Below, piece by piece: positions 21,986 to 34,634 of a stretch of DNA of 64,000 bases. Source of the DNA: Morella rubra (taxonomy: Eukaryota > Streptophyta > Magnoliopsida > Fagales > Myricaceae); assembly GCA_003952965.2 (NCBI GenBank), contig CM025849.1:32199381-32263380 (forward strand), in the 5' to 3' direction. Made by a program: the position numbers and the translations under genes. The notes under the pieces were generated by a model. The model searched no databases, was not told where the DNA came from, and worked only from the letters and a program-made list of their open reading frames with translations. Position 1 is the stretch's first letter. The number at the start of each line of letters is the position of its first letter.

Positions 21986-23400
21986 TTAGCATTTGTTGGT
22001 TTTCCCAAGAAACCATTTTTGGTACCCAAGCTTTCTTGGTCCTTCGGTGTTAGCCTTGGTTCCTTTTGGAACCCATGTCTTCTTGAGAGTCTTGCTCCTA
22101 AGTTTCTTCAATGCACAATAAAAAATTAGATGCCCATCTTTGTTGCAAAAATGACATGTTTGAGTAGGTACACAAAAAGACTTTGCCTTCAAAAAATAGT
22201 TCTTAAAATATTTTTGGTGAATAGAAGGCTTGTAGCCTAAGCCACTTTTGTCAAAGACACATCTTTGACTATCAAGAATCAAATCCAAAGATTTATTTCC
22301 TTGAGTGAACTTCTCAAGGATTTTGCTTTGAGAAACAATTTTGTTGTTCAAAGTAACTTTCTCATTTTCAAATTCTAAAGCTTTTTCTTGGAGTAAATCA
22401 TTTTCAAGCTTCAAAGTATTTCGCTCATTTTCTAATAAATCAATTTCTTTTGAGATCAAAATGAGTTTCTTTTTCAAGGATGTATATTTTGAATCAAGTT
22501 TTTCAAATTGACAAAGAAATTCATCAAAGGCATTTTGAATTCAATATATGAAAGTTTAGGTTCATCATCCAAAGAGTATACCTCATCATCATCCTCAAAT
22601 GCCATGAGGCACATGTTACAATTTCTCCATCTTCTTCTTCTTCAGAGGAGCTTTCATCGTTAACATTCCATGATATCTTCTTGTATTTGAGGCTTTTCTT
22701 CTCTTTCTTTCTTTTGAGAAATTTCTTCACTTTCTAGTCATCAAGACTATGTCTTCCTCATTGCCATCCTCATCTTCGATTATGGAAGATTTAAGAGCGA
22801 TCCTCATCTTCTTCTTGCTCTCATCTTCATTTTCGAGCATTTGGATCTCAAGGGTCATGATGGATCTGAAAAGCTCTTCTAGAGGTAGCTTGGTGAGATC
22901 TTTAACCTCTTGAATCGCGGTCACCTTTGCTTCCCAAGACTTTGGTAGTGACCTAAGGATTTTTCTCACCAAATCCGAGTTAGTATAAGATTTACCAAGA
23001 GCATTAAAAGCATTTATAATGTTGGTAAATCTAGTATACATGTCACTAATGGATTCTTCCGGTTCATTTTAAAAATTCATAGTTATGGACAAAAATATTT
23101 ATTTTTGACTCTTTGACTTGGTTTGTCCCTTCATGAGTAACCTTTAGAGCTTTCCAAATTTTCTTAGCATTTGTGCAAAAAGATATTCTATTAAATTCAC
23201 TTTTATCTAAAGCACAATAAAGAATATTCATTGCTCTAGCACCCAAAGAGATTTTCTTTTTGTCTAGGTCACTATATTCATTTTCGTTTTTGAAGGTTTC
23301 AACCTCTCCAACTTTCTTTGTGGGAATATGTGGACCATTCAATATGCATAACCATAAATCATAATCAATAGATTGAAAATAAATCATCATCCTAACTTTC
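21986..23400 (-). pseudogene. Copia gag of the non-autonomous element, broken
   Basis: The N-terminal part matches the copia gag (UBN2/DUF4219-like) pattern: YDLWLCILNG, ARAMNILYCALDKSEFNRI, AKKIWKALKVTHEGT and LVRKILRSLPKSWEAKVTAI. Acidic and coiled-coil stretches follow, then a CCHC zinc knuckle CHFCNKDGHLIFYC. This resembles Sirevirus-type gag. A few breaks are present. From 21021 to 21985 there is only non-coding, pyrimidine-rich sequence where pol would be expected. Confidence 0.8.
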
Positions 23401-23525
23401 CAATATGAATAATCACTACCATTAAAGAATGGTGGTCTAAGTGTGGAAAGTCCTCAACTTGAGTGTTGAAGCTTGAAGTTGTCATTCTAACTCAAGATTT
23501 TTAAATCTTGTATAACGAGCACCAA

Positions 23526-23537
23526 GCTCTGATACCA
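23526..23537 (-). promoter_or_regulatory. Primer-binding site, initiator Met tRNA type
   Basis: On the minus strand it reads TGGTATCAGAGC, 2 bp inside the LTR edge. This is the usual copia primer site and fixes the element's orientation. Confidence 0.85.
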
Positions 23538-23539
23538 AT

Positions 23540-24773
23540 TGTAAGTTCAAGGATTAAGGCAACCCAAGAGGGGAGTGAATTGGGTTTCCAAACTTTTTTC
23601 ACTTTTAACCCCCAAAGTCGTGTTTGCAAAGTAAAGACTAATTTAGCACAAGTATATAGATGCGATAAGAGAATAAGTGTTAAATGTAAAGAGTAGAGAT
23701 AGAGAAGCAAACATAGATTTTTAGGTGGTTCAGCAAACCCGCCTACATCACCCCTCAAGCTCCTTTACTGAGCATTAAGGTTTTCCCATTATCTTCCAAA
23801 GTGTACACACTAGCTTCCGGGTGCTAGAGAACCTTACAAATGCTTTCCCGGGCTCAACACTCAAACCTCAAGTGATTTTCGGGCTCACCACTCACAACCC
23901 AACCAAGCTTGAGATATACCCTCTCTAAGCTTCTTCTTTAGTGAACAACCTCACTAAAGGAATCACCTCTTTGGATAGGAAGATTACAAGAATAAACTCT
24001 CTCAAAGAGTAGATATGAAAATGGAAAACTCTATCTCTTTGATTCACACAATGACAAGGATAAGAAAGTGTAATTTGTGTGAATGATATGAGAAATATGG
24101 AATAAGAAGGTTTAAGATATTTCCAAGCTATGTAAAAAAATATGTGGTCGATCTCTATTTTTTGAGACAATAGGAAAGTCTTTATATAGGCCACATGAGA
24201 AAACTAGCGTTAGGAATTTTACCGTTGTACCGGTCGACGCTTCAGGGTTACCGTTACCCAACGGTCACAATGTCAGAACTTTAATGGATCTATTTCAAAA
24301 CATAGACCGGTTGACCGCTACACCAAGCGGTCGATTGGAGTCGACCCTTCACCAATGGTCGACCTCTTCAACTTAAGCACATGATCCAGTTCATTTAAAA
24401 TCACGATTTTGACCATTTTTGAAAACCCAATTTTAAAGACTAACTTCCCATAAGTATATAAAAGGTTTAGGAGTTGATTGGGGTGTTTTGAAACCATTGA
24501 AAAAATATTTGATCTTTCAAATAAGAGGTAAAAAGTTTATGCACGTTTTGAAAGATATGCAAGTGTACGATTCAAATCCTTGTCAAAAGTGAAACTAAGA
24601 GTTACAAGGTTTTATCATAAGGTCTTGAATCTTCACTTTTGAGCTCCTTGCATCTTCAATCTTCTTGTCTTTGGCTCTTTGATAAAATTTCTTTGTCTTT
24701 GAAGATGTCCATTTTGTAAACTTAATCCGTTTATTGAAATCATCAAAATATCGATTGTGAACAAAAGCCAACA
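23540..24773 (-). repeat. 5' LTR of the gag-only element
   Basis: 1234 bp, collinear with 19770-21020 with scattered substitutions and small indels. It ends CTTGAACTTACA on the minus strand, next to the primer-binding site. Confidence 0.88.
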
Positions 24774-25372
24774 AAATATATATTAACATCCATATAATTA
24801 AAAATGTGTAGTGTATTTTTCACAAAACTTAAGTTACATCTAATTTGACAAAGGATGTAAATTATTTTAACATTGATAATTGGACTATGATGTAATGTGT
24901 CAAAATCGGTAGAGTATGGTGTCATGTGTTAAATCTCTTAAAATTGATGGCTAAAAACTAAAAAGTGTATTTACCGCAACGCAAATGCTGCCGAAATTGG
25001 TACTTTTTTGTTTTTACTAAAATCAATATCGTTATTTTTTGTTCCAATAAATTCAAGTGCTACGTACATTAAATGCTTGTTTGTTTTTGTGTGTAATTGA
25101 ATTGCACTGCGCAATTCTAATAAAGAATTATAAAGGATCATGATCCATCCCACTACATTTATAGAAAATCACTTTGATATTTCTGTCCACTGAGTCAAGG
25201 CATTGATAGCTTTAATTTTCACATTTGAAAAATGAGTTCAAAGAGTTTGATCTTATATATATATATGAGAAAAATACATTTTCGTCCTTCAATTATTAGA
25301 GTTCTGACACTTTAGATCATATATTACCAATTTCGTTATATTTCGTCATTTAACTACCAATCTGTCACACCT

Positions 25373-28300
25373 CGTGCCAGTACTTACCCCCTAGCTCATG
25401 TATAGTAATGGTATGCACACAAGCGGGGATTACGGCACGAATTAATCCTCTAAGGTCCTGATAATTGGCTTTGAAAAAGCGTAGCCGAAAACGTTTATTT
25501 GAAAATTTATTTTAAAATTAGAAATATGACATGTCAAATAAGTCTAAAAATTCTATCTTAACATTTAGGAATTTGACATTAGAGATTAACTAGAAAAAAA
25601 AATTAAGAAGAAATAAAAATTTAAGAAAGTGACATCAAAGATGGCATAGGACGAGAAATGGAATAAGAGAATTTTTTTTTTTTTTTACAATATAAACAGT
25701 TCCACTATGTTCACGGATTTTTCTCTTGTACATAATATCCTTCATGAAGAATACAAAAGTAAAAGAAAAGAAGTACAAAAATGAAAGCTATCTGCAGCTT
25801 TCCGTAATACACCTTTCTGTGAAACTGCTACCTAAATCGAGAAAACAAAAAAAAATGACTACCGCTGAAGTCTACTCATTCCCCGACTCTGTATCGGAGG
25901 ATAGGACGACAAGCTTGTTTTCCCCAGTGCTCTCTACCGGTGGAGCCGGTGGAGGACGGATTATGGACAGGAGGGTCGGGTCGACATCAACCAGCCCAAA
26001 GTCCTCTACATGAGGAAGTGAGAATATAGGTGGATCTTTGAGGTACCATTGGGGCTCGTACCCCACGTATACCTCGAATGTCCGCGTGACGTAAGTCCAT
26101 ATTTTAACAACTACGATGTATGGATCAACCTTTAAATTCTACTCGCTCATAAATGTCAGCATCTGTTAGGTTCGATGTCCACAGCAGTACATACAAAAGA
26201 TTAAACAAATAAAATGGGTAAGTCCTATTGATTCAGTAAGGGGGAATAGGGGAGACAAAATATGTGGTGAGATAAAACATAAGTAATAGAATTTGTAGAA
26301 TAATCCAACACAGAGCAATAGTTATAATAATCCAATAAATGCAGCACGAGCAATGCAATGCAGAATGAATGCATCTTTTCCTGGTCATGTCACTTTCTTT
26401 CTTTTTTGTTTTCAGTTTGGTAGAGGTGTCCTTTCTCTGTGTAACCCTCAGAGTCTGGGTTGTGCGTCTCTCCTATCTTCTAGGACTGTCCTGTGCCCCA
26501 GCACTAGGACCCGGTTAGACATGATAGTTTCATCGCCTAAGGATACCAACCACTATCCTCTCAATGGTGGCTTGCACGATCCAATTGTAAACGGTACCAT
26601 CACTCAATCTCAAGATCACCTCTGGGTACGGCTTTTATTCCAGTCATTACAGTCAACAGAATCTTCATACTCATGATATGTTAATGCAGCATGTATCAGA
26701 TGCAACATTGGATGAACAATGGATTTCATATCGAATATAAAAATGCAATTAACATATCATAAGCAAAACAGATTCATAATTCATATCAGTCGATTATACA
26801 ATACACATATGCTTCACATTGTAATGAAAATACATAATAGAAGAATGCATTTGAATTTTAAGAGGAAATATTAGTACGTACTAATTACGTAACTTTTATG
26901 TTCTCATTAGTAGAACTTAGGACTAAGGTTAATAGTTAATGCCCTTCCTTTGATGCAAAGTAATAACCCTTTTTTTTTTTTTTTTACTTAGGCTGTCTCT
27001 AGGGCCTTATTAGATGTTATTGGGCTTATCTCTAAAGTTTCAAGGTTTACTGGGCTTGTTTGGGGTTACGGGCCTAAATTCCATTTAGGCCGCTAAACAG
27101 ACTTTGTGATTTGAGCCCCTAATTCTACTTGGTTTGGACTCAAATTTGGCTTCCTCATCTATTTTTCATGCTCTACACAGCATAAAGTTATTTTCCCTGT
27201 TCGGACCTTTTTACCCTAACGTTTTGTGTGAAATGACGAAACTGTCCTTAGGGATCTCCAGGGGCATTTTCATTCTTTCCTAACCTCCGATTGAGCTGAA
27301 ATTTTTACGGGGACCTACTGTGACCTCATACAACACGTTTGTACAGTTTCATGCAAAAATGCTACAGGAATCGGGGGGGTCGTTTTGGACAGCAAGCATA
27401 GTTCACTTAAAAAAAAAACATTAATTCTCCTTTGAGACCCAAAAGTAGCCGGCCCTTTTTTTTAATCTACTTAGTTTTTCCTTGTTTCTAGTTAGGGCCC
27501 ACAATTTCCAGATCTTGTGTGAACCGTATGTTACCCCATAGAGTCCTAGGATTAAAAACAAGGCTCAAAGGCCCATATATATATATTTTGTGTTTTCCTT
27601 AGCTGAATTTTCATGCTTTGGTACTAGCACTTCTAGATTTGCTTTAGCCTTGCACGAAAGTGAATTGAACCAATTATTAACCCCAAAACAGAACATGTAA
27701 TAAGAACAAACCTAGTCATAGAAATCCAACTAGACCACTATCCGTGTGTCACATATGCCCTAATGGGGCCATTTCCCTAACATGCCACATACTCTGCTCT
27801 TTTCACATGCTAAGTCACTCAAGTTCCAGATCTGTAGAGTAAGCATAGATCACAGCGAACTCACGAAAAAAAGGGAAGATATTCATATATACAAGTCATG
27901 CATATACTCTTTGACGTTCTCTGCCCAAACCATGAGCCATAAGGCTCCATATTCACCTATTTTGACATGTATTGGGTAATGTATTGGGTACCCCAAACAA
28001 GCATCAACCATCTCTAGGCTTAAAGGAAGAAAATAAGATGAATCGTTTATATAAGTGCAAAACAGAAATGGAACGCTACTCTCAGCAAGTCTAAGTCAAG
28101 TTATAACTTCAAAGTGTATCATTTAACTACAGAAGATATTAATAAACATCCAAGCCATATATCCCAACCAAAATCCAAAAGTAAGTGTCTACCCCTTACC
28201 TTCTTCTTTCGGTGGATATACTCTTCTTCTTTCTTTCTTTTTCTTTTTTTTTCTTTTTTTTTTTCAGTCGGCTGTTACTCTCTCTTCTCCTATTACTTTC

Positions 28301-28993
28301 AAGCAATGTTTCTTCTTTCTTTTCCTATCACTTTCACGCATTGTTTTGTTCACAAGGCTTGATCTACTCTTTTAGTCGACAACAAGAAGGAATGCACACC
28401 CTATGTAGCTACATAGGCAATCATTTAACTATCTCTACAATCCAAGTTGTAGCCATACACAAGTAGCCACCAAAGTTCTCCATCTTCCACGTCTTCTTGC
28501 ATGTAACTTAATCAACAAAGGAGCCAATAAACAAGCTCCATCTAGGCAGCTAAAAGAGAGAGAGGTGTAAAAAAAGATAGCAAGGCATTAAATGCAAAGT
28601 GGAGAGGAATTCGGCTAAGACAAAAGAGAGAACACGTGAGTTATAAAAAAAAAGTAATAAAATAAATACAAAGGAAAAGAGACATATCATGTTGCAAGAC
28701 TCTAGTAACAGCAAATCCCCTCATGTCAAAATGTCAAAAGTGACAAAATATTCACACGTATTCAAGCTCACTAGCTCAATAAGAAAGAAGAAGAAAACCT
28801 ACTAAGTTTGCAAACTTAAAAGAATTAACAACCAGAAAATAAGTAACAATGTGCAAAGAGAAATAATACTATAAACACAAGGAAGAAATTAACTATACAA
28901 GAAAACTCTCATTAGCACTATATATTATAGCTATATATATTATACATAAAATCTGTATTAAACAAGTGAAACAAACAAGGGAAGGACGTTACA
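25373..28993 (-). mobile_element. Solo LTR, 3.6 kb, inserted in unit 2
   Basis: The plus strand starts TGTCACACCTCGTGCCAG and ends GACGTTACA, with TSD CAATC at 25368-25372 and 28994-28998. It is related to 817-3954 in reverse orientation: the block with AAGCGGGGATTACGGCACGA near 25420 matches the far end of that copy. No gag or pol is seen. The flanks join cleanly to the uninterrupted sequence of unit 3 near 33090, which confirms both boundaries. Confidence 0.8.
25872..26066 (-). other. Short ORF inside the solo LTR, matched in the other LTR copy
   Basis: A 64-codon frame opens GYEPQWYLKDPP, passes through VEDFGLVDVDP and a proline-rich PPPAPPVE, and ends SSDTESGNE. A frame of the same length with the same landmarks lies at 3275-3469 on the plus strand in the related LTR. 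No ATG is present at the assumed start in either copy. Function unknown. Confidence 0.4.
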
Positions 28994-29823
28994 CAATCGT
29001 TTACACTTTTACTCCCACTGCTAGTTTGGATTGAAATTACTATTTTGGTTTTGTGAAATAACTACTTTACCCATAAAAGTATAATTATAAATATTTATGA
29101 AGTTAAATTCATCATTTCAGTGAACCAAAATAACAATTTTTGTCCGAATTAAAATGGGTGCAAAGTGTGAGAACCCCAATCTATATATATATATATATAT
29201 ATGTAAAATTTGAACAATATTCTTTGAGTCAAACTTTTAAAAGGAAATTTTGGCCATTCCTTCCAACTGGTGTCAAATATAAATACAGCAGGCGATTAAT
29301 TGTTTCCAACAATCGGTTTTGCAACAACCTTTTTTTACATATAAAGTAAATTCCAAACAAAATTATTACAGGAAGATTGTTTAATTACAAGTAACTCTTC
29401 TTGTAAGCTTGTAACATGAGCCAGCGACATTATCCAAAAGTCTGGGTGAAAGATTGTCAACTATAATTGGCCAAAAGTTATTATTCTTTAAATTACTAAT
29501 CTAATGGAGAAAATCTCTGGAGGATCTATTTCTTAAAAGCTTACATCATATATGAAGCTGATCTTGTGAGTCATGCAATTGGAGAATTTGAAGGAATCGA
29601 TGGAACAGAAGGTATCAATTATTAATGGTGATTTAATAATATATATATATATAACACCCTTTCAACTTCACTTTTAAATTTTAATTACTCCTTTTCCCGT
29701 TGCTTCCACTAGTTTTTAAGCAAAAAAAAAAAATACATAATTAATTATAATTTATGTACATTATCATTTCTTTATTTTGACATTATTTTTCTTTCTTTTC
29801 TATGTCGCATATAAATACTAATA

Positions 29824-30092
29824 GGATTAAATGCACTTTGTATTACAATATATTATTTTTGTCACATTACACCACAATTATTGATTACGATGTTTTGCAC
29901 CCTCAGTTAATTTTTTTCAAAATCGTAATTAAGGAGGCCGATAAATCAATTTCCATCAAAATTAATAAAAAAATTTAATGTCAGCTGCAAAATGTCTAAA
30001 ATTAATAGATAATGGGTACAATATGATAAAAATAATAGTTGGAGGTGCAAAGTGTCAAGACAATTATAGTTTGAGGGTGTAAAGTATATTTA
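29824..30092. mobile_element. MITE-like repeat, unit 2
   Basis: Same family as 14522-14790. It starts GGATTAAATGCACTTTG and ends GTGTAAAGTATATTTA, and sits ~340 bp before peptide copy 2. Confidence 0.5.
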
Positions 30093-30382
30093 TAATATAC
30101 TAATATTCTTATGGCTTCAATTGCCTCTTGGTAATTCATAAGATTATCTTTAATGGAATATATATAGTTTCTCGAAAAAGTTAAAATTTATAAATTATTT
30201 AACTATAGCTAGAATATTCTATATCATCACATTCCCAAAAGGTATAGCCATAGTTCTTAGGCAACTCTTGCCGAATGGGGAGAGTTTTAGTAATATTTAA
30301 TTAAGAGGATATTTAAGAATAAAAAATCATAGGGATTACAATCAAATAGCTTAATCTATTATAACTGCGTAAATTATCCCAG

Positions 30383-30390
30383 AATTTAAA
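30383..30390 (+). promoter_or_regulatory. TATA-like box of peptide copy 2
   Basis: AATTTAAA occupies the position of TATTTAAA in units 1 and 3, 44 bp before the ATG. One base differs from the other copies, so this may be a weaker box. Confidence 0.25.
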
Positions 30391-30434
30391 CTCCCAAAAT
30401 CAGACACTTTCTAGACGGAGAAAATTGAACCCGT

Positions 30435-30895
30435 ATGGCTGGAATAAGTATGAGAAAATTAATTACGGCGCTGGTGATGATCATGATATTTTATCAGGAT
30501 CAGGTGCAAGCTGCTGCAAATAACTTTCGCTCTGATCCCCAAGCTTCACTTCCTATTCACCGCGATCGTATCTCCGGCCAACAGCTCGATTCTACATTAG
30601 AGGTCGAACCTGGAAGGGGACCTCATTCACTGTATCACTGCCTTGAGATCCGTCTGGAACGATGTACAGCATCGCATGGACCGAGAAGCCTCTTGCTCAG
30701 GCGTTGCCTTGTGCGTCAATTCTTTCAGTGCTTGTATAATATGGATTTCCTGTTGTAGAAGCTGACGCCGACACTTATCACAAAGCTAAACAGTGTATAA
30801 AACAATGCTTCCCGTCGGGAGTCGAAGCTCTGATATCAGGATTATTTGAGGAGGGAATCTGTTTACAGGATTGTTTTGAAAGGACCATCCTTTGA
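30435..30895 (+). pseudogene. Eight-cysteine secreted peptide, copy 2 (frame-broken)
   Basis: Unrecognised family; paralogue of 17659-18124 and 35682-36148. The open frame of 107 codons includes the signal peptide (LITALVMIMIFY core, cleavage likely after VQA) and the first two cysteine pairs (CLEIRLERC and CLVRQFFQC). A 1-bp loss near 30738, relative to copy 1, ends the product soon after CLYNMDF. The downstream sequence still matches the rest of the family in the original frame (ADADTYHKAKQCIKKCFP, then GICLQDC). As assembled it would give a secreted four-cysteine product. It may be a pseudogene or a residual sequencing indel. Confidence 0.7.
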
Positions 30896-31186
30896 GATGT
30901 TGTCTGTCTGTGGGGTTTGATCATGAGCTCCGATCGAGGTCTGAGAAAAGGCTTTTATCTAGTAACTTCATACTTTTTTTACTCTCCATTCGATCGTAGA
31001 CAGAAATGTCCAGGCTTGTGCATTAATATCAATTTTGGGCATTAAAAATCTGGTAATTCCCGAGGATAATAATTTTGTGTTTTAGAGTTTTTAAAAGATT
31101 TAAGAATTATTATTAAACGAAATAACAGAAAATAAAAGTAATTAGTTCTTGAGTTTTGGTAGGAACTTGCAAAAAAAAAAATATTA

Positions 31187-31578
31187 GGATAAATAAATTT
31201 TGCACTCTCCAACAATGGAGTCTTGAGTTCACTTTGCACTCCCAATTATTATTTTAGTGATATTGTACCTACTAACTATTAGTACTAAACACTTTGCATC
31301 TTCTATTAAAATTTTCAATGAATTTTTACGAAAATTTATTTTTGGTGTCTGATATTATGATGCCCTCATAAAATGATATTTTCAAAAAAAAAAAAAGTTA
31401 AGGGAAAAAATTGTCATTTTGCATTAAAAAAAACATTTTCTATTCAAATTGAAAACTTTTAATTGAGAATGCAAAGTTTTTGAAATCAATGATTGGTGCA
31501 ATGTAACAAAAATAATAGATTGAAGTACTACAAAGTATCAAGACCCATCAAATTGCAGGATGCAAATTATATTTATCC
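31187..31578. mobile_element. MITE-like repeat downstream of copy 2
   Basis: Counterpart of 18421-18796. It starts GGATAAATAAATTTTGCAC and ends CAAATTATATTTATCC. Confidence 0.5.
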
Positions 31579-32005
31579 CCAAAATATTTTAGTTCTGGTC
31601 CCTTTGGGAGGTTAAGGGATATTGGAGCATGCACAAAGGTCTTGTTTGACACGTTTAAAAATAAAATAAGAATTCCAAAAACCTAAAAAGGTGAAAGAAA
31701 GATAAAAATAAAAAACAAAGATAGGAAAAACGAGAACCAGAATGGAGTGGGGAACTGTTTTTAAAAATTAATGTGCTGAAATGTAACTATTGTTACGTAC
31801 CCAATTAAGAACTATAAATTACATTCGAAAATCTGAAAATTAGGATCATTTCCCTAATATGTTTTGCTCCCTTAATTCCAAAAGAAATGTTTTCTTTTGT
31901 ATGTATTTTCAGAATAGCAGTAGTAGAGAGTTTATAATAATCAATTATTTTATTCTCTTTATCGCATCAATAGATTTTGTGTTGGGTGGTTTCAGGTTGA
32001 ATAAG

Positions 32006-32137
32006 ATGGCATGTGGGACCCTGGACTTGGCCTGGAATATCATCACTCCGATCTTGCTTTTATTTCTCTTCATGAACTGCTTTTTTTTTTTTTTTAATGT
32101 TTGTATTGATCCTAGTCGAAACAATATGTACGTGTAG
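32006..32137 (+). CDS. Small hydrophobic ORF downstream of copy 2 (43 aa), unrecognised
   Basis: The ORF opens MACGTLDLAWNIITP and continues with LLLFLFMNCFFFFF, one possible membrane segment. It is preceded by TGGTTTCAG, a good splice acceptor, and followed near 32200 by TTTAATAAATTT, a possible polyadenylation signal. It could therefore be the last exon of a transcript. Matches in units 1 and 3 support shared origin, not necessarily selection. Confidence 0.28.
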   Translation: MACGTLDLAWNIITPILLLFLFMNCFFFFFNVCIDPSRNNMYV

Positions 32138-33841
32138 AGACGCTTTCGACGTTATGTTGATTTTCTTTGATATTTGTAAGTAATTTGGATTTAATAAATT
32201 TCTTCTTTACGTTGCTTTTGTTAATGGATGTTTCTATTGAATGCGTTGAGGAATTGGCAAATATATATAGGAGTGGATTTGGTTAGGGCTGTTTGTTCTT
32301 TTTCTTCTATATAATTTCTTACGTCGAGAGGATTTATTTACTGCATTTATCTCACGCCGAATTAAATTAATTAATTCAAACAACAAATTAAAGAGGATCT
32401 CATTGTTCGGACTGTGCTTAAATGAAATAGTTGTTGGGTGTAATGTGACAAAAATAATAGTTAGGGTGTGAAATATTAACATCCATATAATTGGAAAGGT
32501 GCAGTGTCTGTTTCACAAAACTAAGTTACATCAAATTTGACAAAAGATGTAAATATTAATAATTGGATAGTGTAATGTGTCAAAATCGGTAGTATATACA
32601 TGATGCAATATGTCAAATCTCTTAAAATTGATGGCTAAAAACTAAAAGGTGTATTTACCACAACGCAAATGCTGTCGGAATTGGTAAAGATTTTTTTATC
32701 TTTTGTTTTTATTAAAATCAATATCGTTTGTTTTATTCCAATAAATTTGAGTGTTACATTAAATGCTTGGTTGTTTTTGTCTGTCTTTGAATTGCACTAT
32801 GCAGTTTTAATAAGGAATTGTAAAGGATCTTGGTCCATCCCACTACATTTGTAGAAAATCAATCCCACTACAATTGTAAAAAATCACTGTTGATATTTTT
32901 GTCTGCTTAGTCAAGGCGTTGACAACTTTAATTTTTACATCCGAAATATGCGCTCAAAGAGTCTGATCTATATATATATATATATATGAGAAAAATACAT
33001 TTTTTTGTAATCTAATTATTGGAGTTCTGACAATTTAGACGCTAGATTATCAATTTTGTTATATTTTGTCCTTTAAGTATGTACCCATCGTTTAGACTTT
33101 GACACCCCACCCTTTAGTTTGGACTGAAATGACTATTTTAGTTCCATGAAATGACAACTTTATCCAAAAAAAATATAATTTTAAAAATTTATGAAGATAA
33201 ATTCATCATTTCAGTGATCCAAAATAATAATTTATGCCTGAATTAACATGGTGCAAACCCCAATAATCTAGGGGCGAATTGACCATATATATACATGTAA
33301 AATTTCAACAATATTCTTTGAGTCAAACTTTTAAAAGGAAAGTTTGGCCATTCCTTCCAACTGGCGTCTACTATAAATACAGGAGGCGACTAATTCTTTC
33401 CAACAATCGGTTTTGCAACAACCTTTTTTTAAAATATAAAGTAAATTCCAAACTAAATTATTACAGGAAGATTGTTTAATTACAAGTAACTCTTCTTGTA
33501 AGCTTGTAACATGAGCCAGAGACATTATTTATCCAAAAGTCGGGGTGAAAGGTTGTCAACTTTAATTGACGAAAAATTATTATTCTTTAAATTACTAATC
33601 TATTGGAGAAAATCTTTGAAGGATCTATTTCCTAAAAGCATACATCATATATGAAACTGATCTTGCGATCCATGCAATTGGAGAATCGAATAGAAGTTAT
33701 CAATTATTAATGTTGCTTTAATAATATATATATAATTATATAAGAAAAAAAAAACAACAGACATAATTAATTATCTTCACATCCTTTCTTTATTTTGACA
33801 TTATTTTTCTTTCTTTTATATGTCGCATATAAATTTTAATA

Positions 33842-34122
33842 GGATTAAATACACTTTACATCTTAATATATTATTTTTGTCACATTATACTTTCCAATTA
33901 TTGATTACAGATATTTTACACCGTCAGTTAATTTTTTTCAAAATCGTAATTAAGGAGGACCGATAAATTAATTTCTTTAAAAATTAACAGAAAATTAGAA
34001 AATTTTATTGTAGGCTACAAAATGTCTAAAATTAATAGATAATGAGTATAATATGATAAAAATAATAGTTAGAGGTACAAATGTGAAGACGATTATAGTT
34101 TGAGGGTGTATAAGTATATTTA
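33842..34122. mobile_element. MITE-like repeat, unit 3
   Basis: Same family as 14522-14790. It starts GGATTAAATACACTTTACA, with a slightly degraded right end (GTATAAGTATATTTAT). Confidence 0.45.
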
Positions 34123-34634
34123 TATAAGTATACTAATATTCTTATGGCTTTAATTGCCTCTTGGTAATTCATAAGATTATCTATAAAGGAATATATATAG
34201 TTTCTCGAAAACAATTAAAATTTGTTAAATTATTTAACTATAGCTAAAATATTCTATATCATCACATTCTCAAAAGCTATAGCCATAGTTCTTAGGCAAC
34301 TCATGCTGAATAGGGAGAGTTTTAGTAATATTTAATTAAGAGGATATTACGAATAAAAAATCATACCGATTACAATTAGACTCTATTTGTTTTGCAGTAT
34401 TTTATTTTTTGGAAAATATTTTTTATACTTTTGACTGTTTTGAGAGCTTTGTAAAATACAGTTAATTGAAACTCAATTCGGTCAACCGTAAAAGATAGCT
34501 CCATTTTCTTAAAAGTGGTAAACCATTTTAAACTAGTGAATTTTCTTTCCTGACCTGCCTCTCCCAGTCTTAGGGTGGCCAAAAACCAATCGACTTGACC
34601 TCCTGATTCGAAACTGACCCGATTCAACCCAAAC

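Larger units (their letters stand above)
19770..24773 (-). mobile_element. Gag-only non-autonomous Ty1/copia element (TR-GAG-like)
   Basis: Two LTRs (19770-21020 and 23540-24773) flank an internal region of about 2.5 kb. The 5-bp repeat AAATA lies on both outer sides (19765-19769 and 24774-24778). Reading on the minus strand, the primer-binding site TGGTATCAGAGC (initiator Met tRNA type) follows the first LTR. Gag comes next and a polypurine tract precedes the second LTR. No protease, integrase, RT or RNase H is visible. LTR copies differ by roughly 5% over the first ~400 bp by eye, suggesting an insertion of a few million years or less. Gag is broken in a few places. Confidence 0.88.
19611..32320 (+). 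repeat. Tandem unit 2 of the array, enlarged by two retroelement insertions
   Basis: The same block order as units 1 and 3 runs from about 19611 to 32320. After removing the copia element (19770-24773) and the solo LTR (25373-28993), about 4 kb of unit remains. It has a single upstream block (29400-30360) and lacks the GGTCGGG minisatellite. The block before the peptide gene resembles the others by eye at roughly nine bases in ten. Confidence 0.75.

Noticed and set aside
29140-33479. Frames near 29140-29349 and 33279-33479 with similar peptides (FKRKFWPFLPTGV) as a gene family
   Set aside because: The similarity follows from recent duplication of upstream DNA, the frames start at different places, and one begins in a TA microsatellite.
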